DNA of 64,000 nucleotides from NCBI RefSeq assembly GCF_041514305.1, contig NZ_JBGMWH010000009.1, positions 62,001-126,000 on the forward strand, written 5' to 3'. The notes below the pieces were generated by a model. That model was not told the origin of the DNA, made no database searches, and worked only from the letters and a program-made list of their open reading frames with translations. This document shows, one piece after another, positions 34,435 through 41,215 of this stretch; position 1 is the stretch's first letter; every line of letters begins with the position of its first letter. Both the position numbers and the translations under genes were made by a program. The stretch comes from Salinarimonas chemoclinalis. Its GTDB lineage: Bacteria > Pseudomonadota > Alphaproteobacteria > Rhizobiales > Beijerinckiaceae.

Positions 34435-34821
34435 ATGGACGTCGGCAGCGTTCAGAAGACGCCCGCCGTCGCGAGCGCGCGGCAGGCTGCGAGCCAGACC
34501 GTCGTCGCTGCGGTGCAGCGGCCGGACACCGCCACGCCGGCGCGGCCGGTGGCGACGGTGCTCGATCCCTCGCGCAGCGTCAGCCAGATCGCGGAGAGCG
34601 AGGCCGTGCGCCTCGACACGAGCCCGGGCGCCGAGGATCGCGCCGCGCTCGACGAGGCGATGAAGCGCGTGCTCGCGCGGCGTACGGACATCGACGAGGC
34701 GACCCGCGCCGTGGTGACGCGCACCGTCGACACGGATTCGGGCGAGGTCGTGGATCAGGTCCCGGCCGAGATGCTGCTCAAGCTGCGCGCCTACATCCGC
34801 GGCGCCGAGCCCGGCCGCTGA
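34435..34821 (+). CDS. FlaG-like flagellar protein candidate
   Basis: A 128-aa protein. A disordered N-terminus is followed by a C-terminal part RTVDTDSGEVVDQVPAEMLLKLRAYIR, which resembles the FlaG core (D-x-x-TGE-V-x-Q-I-P-x-E-x-x-L). FlaG proteins affect filament length. ATG 34435 has AGGAGGT six bases upstream. It is convergent with flaF across two hairpins. Confidence 0.6.
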   Translation: MDVGSVQKTPAVASARQAASQTVVAAVQRPDTATPARPVATVLDPSRSVSQIAESEAVRLDTSPGAEDRAALDEAMKRVLARRTDIDEATRAVVTRTVDTDSGEVVDQVPAEMLLKLRAYIRGAEPGR

Positions 34822-34825
34822 GGCC

Positions 34826-34866
34826 GGGAGCGCCCGCGGCGCTCCCGCTCCCGCGAGGCGCGGGAG
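34826..34866. terminator. Two tandem hairpins between convergent FlaG-like gene and flaF
   Basis: The first hairpin (34826-34846) pairs GGGAGCGCC with GGCGCTCCC around CGC. The second (34848-34866) pairs CTCCCGCG with CGCGGGAG around AGG. Both stems are perfect and would work for either strand. Confidence 0.65.
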
Positions 34867-34872
34867 GATCGA

Positions 34873-35241
34873 TCACGCCGCCTGGCCCCGGAGGCCGGCG
34901 GCGATGTCGACGTTGATGGACACGAGGATGTCGAGGCGCTCGGCCGCCGGCTTCTCGTAGATCTCGTCCATGCGCCGGAACACGAAGACCCCGAGGCTCG
35001 CGAGGTTGCCCTTGAGCTCGATCGGCAGCGGATTCGACTGGTCCACGATCGAGGGCAGGAAGACCGACCAGATCCGCTTGTTGTAGTCGAGGGCCTCCTC
35101 GCGCAGCTCGGGCTCGGAGAAGCGCTCGCGCGCGGCCTGGAGCTTCGCGGCCGCACGCATGAAGAGGTTGGCCTCCAACTCGCGCTGGTCGACCGTCGCC
35201 GTCTTCGCCGTGCTGGCGTAGGCCTGGGCGGCGTTGTTCAT
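34873..35241 (-). CDS. flaF: Flagellar biosynthesis regulator FlaF
   Basis: A 122-aa protein with the FlaF start MNNAAQAYASTAKTATVDQREL and the core ANLFMRAAAKLQAARE...ALDYNKRIWSVFLPSIVD. FlaF acts with FlbT on flagellin synthesis and export in alphaproteobacteria. It follows flbT on the same strand with a 90-bp gap that contains TTAAGGTTGA. Confidence 0.95.
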   Translation of the reverse strand: MNNAAQAYASTAKTATVDQRELEANLFMRAAAKLQAARERFSEPELREEALDYNKRIWSVFLPSIVDQSNPLPIELKGNLASLGVFVFRRMDEIYEKPAAERLDILVSINVDIAAGLRGQAA

Positions 35242-35331
35242 TCCTCTAACCCCCGGACTGCGTGTCACGAAGATCGTGATCGATCGATGTTAAGGTTGAG
35301 TTGCCGTCGTCACCACGGGTCGAGACGATCC

Positions 35332-35727
35332 TCACGCGGCCCGCGCGTGGGCGATGATCGAACTCTCGTAGGCGATCAGCTTGCGGCAGATCTTGAGGGC
35401 GCCGTAGAGGTTCTGCGTCACGAACCGCTCCGTGATCGCCTCGAGGAAGCGCTTCGTGCTCGGCGCCGCCCCGACGATCTCGGCCGCGAGCGCCTGGAAC
35501 GCGGGCGCGGCCTCCTCGAAGGACAGCTCCTCGAGATAGACCCGCTCGATGACGAGGTAGAGCTTCTTGCAGACCGTGTCCGCCTGCTCGGGCGTGATCA
35601 CGTCCTTGCACCGCAGGATCGGCGCGCGACCGTCGACGACGAAGGTCGTGCGCGTGGGCCCGTTGGTGAGCGCCACCTTGCCGATGATGATCCGTTCGTT
35701 CGGCTTGAGCTCGATGCGCAGCGCCAT
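35332..35727 (-). CDS. flbT: Flagellar biosynthesis repressor FlbT
   Basis: A 131-aa protein starting MALRIELKPNERIIIGKVALTNG and containing ILRCKDVITPEQADTVCKKLYLVIERVYL. FlbT binds the 5' UTR of flagellin mRNA in Caulobacter and limits translation until the hook is complete. A perfect TTAA-N7-TTAA lies 47 bp upstream, so CtrA control is plausible. It sits between flagellin and flaF. Confidence 0.95.
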   Translation of the reverse strand: MALRIELKPNERIIIGKVALTNGPTRTTFVVDGRAPILRCKDVITPEQADTVCKKLYLVIERVYLEELSFEEAAPAFQALAAEIVGAAPSTKRFLEAITERFVTQNLYGALKICRKLIAYESSIIAHARAA

Positions 35728-35773
35728 CTCGGCCTCCGTGGGATCCGCCTCGAGGAGCTTAGGGGCGACGTGG

Positions 35774-35788
35774 TTAAGCAATGCTTAA
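35774..35788 (-). promoter_or_regulatory. CtrA-type binding site upstream of flbT
   Basis: TTAAGCAATGCTTAA is an exact TTAA-N7-TTAA and is also a perfect palindrome (7-1-7). It lies 47-61 bp before the flbT start codon. CtrA is the cell-cycle regulator controlling early flagellar genes in alphaproteobacteria; binding here is inferred. Confidence 0.6.
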
Positions 35789-35796
35789 ACGGCGAG

Positions 35797-35856
35797 CGCC
35801 GCGCCCCTCGCGGGGCGCGGCGTCTGGTTTTCCCGCCCCTCGCGGGGCGCGGCGTC
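35797..35856 (-). terminator. Duplicated GC-rich hairpins 3' of flagellin
   Basis: A 22-bp unit beginning GCCCCTCGCGGGGCGCGG occurs at 35803 and again at 35835. The copy nearer flbT forms a perfect 11-bp stem CGCCGCGCCCC/GGGGCGCGGCG; the copy nearer the flagellin stop forms a 6-bp stem. They lie between flagellin and flbT and probably end or weaken the flagellin transcript and protect its 3' end. Confidence 0.6.
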
Positions 35857-35879
35857 GGATCTCGCGCCGACGTGCGCGA

Positions 35880-36725
35880 TCAGAACAGTCGCAGGACCGA
35901 CTGGTCGCGCTGGGAGGCCAGCGCCAGCGCCGTCTGGGCGATCTGGTTGCGGGTGTTGAGCGAGGTGAGCTTGGCGCCCTCCTCGTTCAGGTCCGCGAGC
36001 GTCCAGTCGTCCGCGCCGGCGCGCAGCGTGTTGATCATGTTGGAGGTGAAGTCCTGGCGCGCCGTGACGATGGCGTTGTTGGCGCCGAGACGGCTCGCCT
36101 CGGAACGCAGCGTCGTGATCGCCGTGCGGATCGAGGTGAGCGCGGTGGCGATGTTGGCGTTGCCGGCCGTCGACGTCGTGTCGGCGTTCGACCAGCTGCC
36201 CACCGCGCCCGTCGTGACGCCGAGCGTGGCCGCGTTGAGCACCGTGCCGCTGTTGACCGACAGCGCCAGCGAGGCGGTGGTGTCGCTGGCGTCGAAGCGG
36301 ACGTTGAGCGTGCCGCCGTTGAGCAGGTTGACGCCGCCGTAACCGGAGTTGCGCATCAGGTCGTCGACCTGGCGGACCACCTCGTTGAACTGCGTCTGGA
36401 GGGTGTCGCGCACCGCGCCGTCCTGCTCGGCGGCGGCCTGGTTGGCGAGACCCTGGGCGGTCTCGAACAGCTTCTTCATGCCCTCGATGCCGTTCGTCGC
36501 CGCGGAGATCGTCCGCGTCGCCTGCTGCATCGAGTCCTGGAGGCCGGCGAGGTCGTTCGACCGGTCGCGCAGGCCCGCCGCCGAGAAGAAGGCGAGCGGG
36601 TTGTCGATGGCCGAGTTGACCTTCAGGCCGGTGGCGAGACGCTGCTCGGCCTGGTTCGCGTTCCGGGTGGTCTGCTGGATGGTGAGCAGCGTGTTGCGGA
36701 TGCCCGAGGAAAGTGCGATCTGCAT
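35880..36725 (-). CDS. Flagellin (copy 1)
   Basis: A 281-aa short alphaproteobacterial flagellin. The N-terminal D0/D1 region (EQRLATGLKVNSAIDNPLAFFSA) and C-terminal D1/D0 region (LNTRNQIAQTALALASQRDQSVLRLF) are conserved, with a short variable middle rich in Ser and Thr. Close to 90% identical by eye to the second flagellin at 39655-40506. ATG 36725 has AAGGAG eight bases upstream. The 5' gap holds the inverted repeat TAACG-CA-CGTTA at 36817-36828. Confidence 0.96.
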   Translation of the reverse strand: MQIALSSGIRNTLLTIQQTTRNANQAEQRLATGLKVNSAIDNPLAFFSAAGLRDRSNDLAGLQDSMQQATRTISAATNGIEGMKKLFETAQGLANQAAAEQDGAVRDTLQTQFNEVVRQVDDLMRNSGYGGVNLLNGGTLNVRFDASDTTASLALSVNSGTVLNAATLGVTTGAVGSWSNADTTSTAGNANIATALTSIRTAITTLRSEASRLGANNAIVTARQDFTSNMINTLRAGADDWTLADLNEEGAKLTSLNTRNQIAQTALALASQRDQSVLRLF

Positions 36726-36847
36726 GACGAACTCCTTCTGTGTCGCCGACGAGGCTCTTCTAGCCTCTGGCGCAGACTGCACGATCGCGAGTAAAGGACC
36801 GGTTCAAGAACGTGCCTAACGCACGTTAAGACTTCAGCGGGCGCATG

Positions 36848-36873
36848 AAAAAGGCCCGCACGAGGCGGGCCTT
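36848..36873 (-). terminator. Rho-independent terminator of the glycosyltransferase operon
   Basis: On the minus strand a 9-bp stem AAGGCCCGC/GCGGGCCTT with loop CTCGT runs into a T-run, 50 bp after the GT2 stop. It separates the glycosyltransferase genes from the downstream flagellin promoter. Confidence 0.85.
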
Positions 36874-36922
36874 CGAGAAAGCGGCGAACGAAAGCTTGCG
36901 ACGAACGCCGCAAGTCGAACGA

Positions 36923-38170
36923 TCAGGCGGAGATGCGCCGCATCACGGCCGCGACGTCGATGACGAGATCGTCCGGGTGGTCGCCCGGCTCGCGCCGGCG
37001 GTTCATGCCGAGGAAGGCCGTGCGACCGCGACGCGCGCCCTCCCAGTCCGACGCGCAGATCGGCTCGACGCCGTGGCGCTCCAGGTCGACGACGTTGAGG
37101 TAGATCGAGAACAGCTCGTCGGAGAGGACGACGTCGCCAGCCCCGAGCAGCGTCGCCTCGCGCAGCGCCGCGTCCATCGCAGCCAGCGAGAGGAGCTCGT
37201 GCATCGTGCTCTCGGCCACGACGGAATGCGCGTAGGCCCCGAGCCGCCGGCAGAGATACCAGGCCTTCTCCCAGGCGCGGGCGCCCAGCAGCATGTGGAC
37301 GGCGACGTGCATGCGGTCGATGACGAAGGCGTCGAGTCGGCGAAGCGCCTCGCTCCAGTCCGCGCCCGGCTCCGCGTCGCGGGCGCGGCCGAGCAGGAAC
37401 TCGAGGCCGCCGCGATACATGTCCCAGCCGCTCGCGGTCTCGCTGTTGCCCTGGTGCTTGCCGTGGCGCGAGATGCCCGTGACGATCGCGTGCGGGCGGT
37501 CGGAGAACACGACCCGCCCGGCCTCGACGGCGCGCGCGAGCGTCACGAAGAAGTGGTAGGCGGTGGGGTCCGCGGGGCCGATGATCTCGGGGACGAGATC
37601 GGTGCGGATCGCGAAGACTTCCGGGAAGATGCGCTTCTCGAGCACGAGCTCGATCGCCCGGCGATAGTCGCCCCGCGCGATCTCCACAGGGCCGTCGAGC
37701 GTGTAGGCGGCGCCCATGATCTTGTTGCGCTCGCGCTCGTTCATCACGAACCACGGCGCCTGGACCATGACGAGCTCGGGATCGGCGTCGAACATCGCGA
37801 CGTAGGCCGCGACGCTCTCGGGGATGAGGAGATCGTCGTCGCCCGTCGTCACCACGATGCGCCCGGCCGCGTGGCGATGCCCGTAGTAGAAGTTGCCGAG
37901 ATAGCCGAGGTTCTTCGGCTGCGTCACGCAGCGCACGCGCGGGCTCTTCTCGCACCAGCGCGCGATGACGGCCTTGGTCGCCTCGCCCGAATCGTTGTCG
38001 CAGACGAGGATCTCGTAGTCGAGGCCGGCGGCGTCGAAGTGCGAGACGTGGTGCTTGAGGCAGGTCTCGAGGTAGGTCGGACGCTCGTACGTGGGCAGCA
38101 GGATCGTCAGGTCCGGCCGCTCCCCGCCCCGCGCGGTCGGCGCCGCCGGCGTGCTCTCGCGCGTCTTCAT
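36923..38170 (-). CDS. Family 2 glycosyltransferase with C-terminal extension
   Basis: A 415-aa GT-A enzyme. The N-domain shows LTILLPTYERPTYLETCL, YEILVCDNDSGEAT, NLGYLGNFYYG and a DxD-type metal site VTTGDDDLL. About 200 further residues of unknown role follow. It lies between two flagellin genes next to a GT60-like enzyme, which suggests transfer of sugar to flagellin or to a flagellin-bound glycan. Its start is 20 bp after the upstream GT60 stop, so the two are cotranscribed. Confidence 0.85.
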   Translation of the reverse strand: MKTRESTPAAPTARGGERPDLTILLPTYERPTYLETCLKHHVSHFDAAGLDYEILVCDNDSGEATKAVIARWCEKSPRVRCVTQPKNLGYLGNFYYGHRHAAGRIVVTTGDDDLLIPESVAAYVAMFDADPELVMVQAPWFVMNERERNKIMGAAYTLDGPVEIARGDYRRAIELVLEKRIFPEVFAIRTDLVPEIIGPADPTAYHFFVTLARAVEAGRVVFSDRPHAIVTGISRHGKHQGNSETASGWDMYRGGLEFLLGRARDAEPGADWSEALRRLDAFVIDRMHVAVHMLLGARAWEKAWYLCRRLGAYAHSVVAESTMHELLSLAAMDAALREATLLGAGDVVLSDELFSIYLNVVDLERHGVEPICASDWEGARRGRTAFLGMNRRREPGDHPDDLVIDVAAVMRRISA

Positions 38171-38189
38171 CGGCGGATCTCCCCGGCCG

Positions 38190-39602
38190 TCAGCCGCCGG
38201 ATGCGGCGAGGCCCGCCTGCATCTCGTCGAGCGTGTTCATGAGGTGCACCGTGTAGGACAGCTTCGCCAGCTCGCAGGCGAGCGCGTAGCGGTCCCAGGT
38301 CTCGAAGTCGGCGAGCAGGCGGGCGCGATCGGGCTGGAGCCGCGCGTGCGGCGGCTTGCCCTCGCGGGCGACGCGGTGGCGGTCGAGCTCGATGAGGAGA
38401 TCGACGAGCTCGGCGGCGAGCGCCGGGACCTCCCAGGCGGAGAGGACCTCGCGCAGCCGCATCTCCTCGGGCTCGACGAGCGCGGGGCGCACCGTCGTCG
38501 GGTCGTCGAGGACCGGCACCGGGAAGGAGGCGATGGCGTCGATGTCGGGGATGAAGCGGGCACGGGCGCAGTCGACGGTGATGCGCTTGTAGCGGAAGTC
38601 GACGCCGGCCCAGGCCTCGAACTCGGGAAGCCCGCGCGCCTCGCCGAGCCCGAACAGGTCGAGGTCGACGAGGATCGGGGCGTCGAGCACCGTGGTATGC
38701 CCGGTCAGGTGGTTGAAGCGGTGGAAGGCGCGGGCCGTCCACTCGTTGTTGCGCATCGTGAAGGAGAGGTCCGTCATGTCCCCGCGCTTCACCCGGTTGT
38801 CGCGCTTGTACTGGTGCCAGATCGAGCGGCGCGGCGCCGCATAGACGTCCCAGCCGTGCGTGAACAGACGCAGCGCCCAGCTCACCTCCTCCGTCGAGAA
38901 GGCCGCGTAGGGGTCGTAGGGGACCTCGGCGATCAGCCGACCCGGGGCGAAGAGGCAGCCCGCGAGCAGGAAGGGCATGCGCACGTAGCGCTCGAGCGGG
39001 GCCGGCAGCCAAAGCCCGGTGAAGCGCAGCGCGCCGCTCGGCTCGAAGCCGTCCGTGCGCAGCACGCCGGGGAAGAGGTCGGAGAGCGTGTCGCCGGGCG
39101 TCAGGTAGGGCGGCGGCGCGGAGGCGAGGACGCTGTTCTCGGACGGGCAGCCGGCGAGGTCGCCGATCAGGATCTCGTCCCAGCCCGGCTCGAAGCGCAT
39201 GTGCGAATCGATCTGGAGGAAGTAGTCCTCGCCGCGCCAGAGCGCCTGCGCCAGGAAGCGCGCCCAGCACACGCCGAGCGCGTCGCGCCAGTGGACCCGG
39301 ATCTCGCGAACCTGGCCGGCGCGCGCCGGCTCCGGAGCGAGGTAGGCCGTGTCCTCGATCGGGTCGTGCTGGCGGACCAGCCCCACGTGGACGCGCTCCG
39401 GGCGCGCCGCCTTCGCGAACAGGTCGATCAGCGTCTTCTGGCACTCGGGGTCGCGGAAGGACACGACCGAGACGAAGATGCGGCCGGCCCCCCAGCCCGC
39501 GTCGAAGGCGTCCGGATCGGCGGGCGCACGCAGCGCCCGCGCCTCCTCGTACTGCGCCTGCAGGGCGGGGTCGTCCAGCGGGTGAGCGAGGTCGAGCGAC
39601 AT
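38190..39602 (-). CDS. GT60-type GlcNAc-transferase (Skp1 GlcNAc-transferase-like)
   Basis: A 470-aa enzyme with the GlcNAc (PF11397-type) layout: IFVSVVSFRDPECQKTL, CWARFLAQALWRGEDYFLQIDSHMRFEPGWD with the hallmark DSH metal motif, and AFSTEEVSWALRLFTHGWDVY...HQYKRD. In eukaryotes the GT60 family adds GlcNAc to hydroxyproline of Skp1. A protein-directed activity here, flanked by flagellin genes, fits flagellin O-glycosylation; target and sugar are inferred. A C-terminal half of about 150 residues, rich in helices, has no recognised match. Confidence 0.85.
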   Translation of the reverse strand: MSLDLAHPLDDPALQAQYEEARALRAPADPDAFDAGWGAGRIFVSVVSFRDPECQKTLIDLFAKAARPERVHVGLVRQHDPIEDTAYLAPEPARAGQVREIRVHWRDALGVCWARFLAQALWRGEDYFLQIDSHMRFEPGWDEILIGDLAGCPSENSVLASAPPPYLTPGDTLSDLFPGVLRTDGFEPSGALRFTGLWLPAPLERYVRMPFLLAGCLFAPGRLIAEVPYDPYAAFSTEEVSWALRLFTHGWDVYAAPRRSIWHQYKRDNRVKRGDMTDLSFTMRNNEWTARAFHRFNHLTGHTTVLDAPILVDLDLFGLGEARGLPEFEAWAGVDFRYKRITVDCARARFIPDIDAIASFPVPVLDDPTTVRPALVEPEEMRLREVLSAWEVPALAAELVDLLIELDRHRVAREGKPPHARLQPDRARLLADFETWDRYALACELAKLSYTVHLMNTLDEMQAGLAASGG

Positions 39603-39654
39603 CGTGCGGTCTCCTTCGTCTCGCCCGGCGTCTCGCCGAGGCGCCCGCGGCCGA

Positions 39655-40506
39655 TCAGCCGAACAGTCGCAGGACCGACTGGTCGCGCTGCGAGGCCAGC
39701 GCCAGAGCCGTCTGGGCGATCTGGTTGCGGGTGTTGAGCGAGGTGAGCTTGGCGCCTTCCTCGTTCAGGTCCGCCAGCGTCCAGTCGTCCGCGCCGGCGC
39801 GCAGCGTGTTGATCATGTTCTCGGTGAATTCCTGGCGCGTCGTGATGATCGCGTTGTTGGCGCCCAGACGGCTCGCCTCCGAGCGCAGGGTCGTGATCGC
39901 CGAGCGGATCGAGGTGAGCGTCTGGTTGATCGCCACGTCGCCCGCAGTCGACGTCGTATCGGCGTTCGACCAGGAGCCCACCGCGCCGGTCGTGACGCCC
40001 AGCGTCGCGGCGTTGAGCACGGTGCCGCTGTTGACGGTGAGCGCCAGCGAGGCGGTGGTGTCGTTGGCGTCGAAGCGGACGTTGAGCGTGCCGCCGTTGA
40101 GCAGGTTGACGCCGCCGTAGCCGGAGTTCCGCATCAGGTCGTCGACCTGGCGGATGATCTCGTTGAACTGCGTCTGCAGCGTGTCGCGCACCGCGCCGTC
40201 CTGCTCGGCGGCCGCCTGGTTGGCGAGGCCCTGGGCGGTCTCGAAGAGCTTCTTCATGCCCTCGATGCCGGAGTTGGCGGCCGCGATGGTGCGCGTCGCC
40301 TGCTGCATCGAGTCCTGCAGGCCGGCGAGGTCGTTCGACCGATCGCGCAGGCCCGCCGCCGTGAAGAAGGCGAGCGGGTTGTCGATCGCCGAGTTGACCT
40401 TGAGGCCCGTGGCGAGACGCTGCTCGGACATGGTCGCCGACCGCGTCGTCCGCTGGATCGTCAGAAGGGTGTCGCGGATACCCGCGGACAGAGCAACTTG
40501 AGACAT
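39655..40506 (-). CDS. Flagellin (copy 2)
   Basis: A 283-aa flagellin almost identical to copy 1 through the terminal domains (EQRLATGLKVNSAIDNPLAF, QIAQTALALASQRDQSVLRL). Differences cluster at the N-terminus (MSQVALSAGIRDTLLTIQRT) and around the surface-exposed middle (GDVAINQTLTSIRS). ATG 40506 has GAGGT upstream. Its 5' region holds TTAAGGTTGA, also found upstream of flaF, but not the palindrome of copy 1, so the two flagellins may be expressed differently. Confidence 0.96.
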   Translation of the reverse strand: MSQVALSAGIRDTLLTIQRTTRSATMSEQRLATGLKVNSAIDNPLAFFTAAGLRDRSNDLAGLQDSMQQATRTIAAANSGIEGMKKLFETAQGLANQAAAEQDGAVRDTLQTQFNEIIRQVDDLMRNSGYGGVNLLNGGTLNVRFDANDTTASLALTVNSGTVLNAATLGVTTGAVGSWSNADTTSTAGDVAINQTLTSIRSAITTLRSEASRLGANNAIITTRQEFTENMINTLRAGADDWTLADLNEEGAKLTSLNTRNQIAQTALALASQRDQSVLRLFG

Positions 40507-40543
40507 CGGCGCACCTCGATGACGCACGGAAGGGCTATTTCCA

Positions 40544-40553
40544 TTAAGGTTGA
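40544..40553 (-). promoter_or_regulatory. TTAAGGTTGA element upstream of flagellin 2
   Basis: This 10-mer, 38-47 bp before the start codon, is identical to one at 35290-35299, 49-58 bp before flaF. The reverse complement TCAACCTTAA contains a CtrA-like TTAA half site. A shared regulator is possible. Confidence 0.35.
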
Positions 40554-40636
40554 CCGAAATGGTAAAGATTCCGTTTCGCAGCGATTTCGATTCACCATGT
40601 CTCGCCCTTTTTGCGCACCGTCGGCCCTTCCGGCCC

Positions 40637-41215
40637 TCAGCCGCAGAAGGCGCGCGCGTTCGGGGTCCAGGCGCCCATGCCGCTCGAGACCATGTGGCGG
40701 ATCACGGCGCAGACGTAGCGCTTCTGCGCCGGCGTGTTGCGCGGGCCGGCGTGGTAGCGGGCGACCGCCAACGTCCAGGAGCCGTGACGGGCGCGCAGCC
40801 GCTCGAGGAAGAGCGCGGCGTAGGTGACGTTCTTCTCCGGGTCGAGCATGTCGGCGACGGTGTCGAACTCCTGCCCGTGCCAATAATGGTTGATCTGCAT
40901 GCAGCCGAGATCGATCAGCTTCACGCCCGCCGCCCGCGAGCGCTCGAACTCGGCGAGCGCCTCCTCCCGGCTCGTCCCGAAGAAGGAGCGCCCCGCGATG
41001 TTGAGCGCGTAGGGATGCAGGTTCCCGCGCCGGCCGGTCTCGGTGAGGCCGACCGCGAACAGGACCGCCAGCGGCACGTCGTGCGCGGCGGCCGCCCGGA
41101 TCATCTCCGCCTCGCAGACGTTCTCCTCCGCCGGGGCGGGGGAGGCGTCAGAGATAGACCCCGCCGCCAGCGTCGCCGCCGCGACGAGGGTGAGCAGCGT
41201 TCGGCGCAGCATCAT
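40637..41215 (-). CDS. Lytic transglycosylase (SLT domain), flagellar operon
   Basis: A 192-aa periplasmic enzyme. A signal peptide (LLTLVAAATLAAGSISDASPA) is followed by an SLT core with the catalytic glutamate in AVGLTETGRRGNLHPYALNIAG, the family motif LGCMQINHYWH, and AVARYHAGPRNTP. It may open peptidoglycan for the rod, replacing the missing FlgJ muramidase domain. It has GGAGAGGAG before ATG 41215 and overlaps the 3' end of fliK by 68 nt. Confidence 0.9.
   Translation of the reverse strand: MMLRRTLLTLVAAATLAAGSISDASPAPAEENVCEAEMIRAAAAHDVPLAVLFAVGLTETGRRGNLHPYALNIAGRSFFGTSREEALAEFERSRAAGVKLIDLGCMQINHYWHGQEFDTVADMLDPEKNVTYAALFLERLRARHGSWTLAVARYHAGPRNTPAQKRYVCAVIRHMVSSGMGAWTPNARAFCG

Noticed and set aside
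36726..36840. Sigma54 promoter before flagellin 1
   Set aside because: The nearest GG/GC pair has the wrong spacing for -24/-12 elements.
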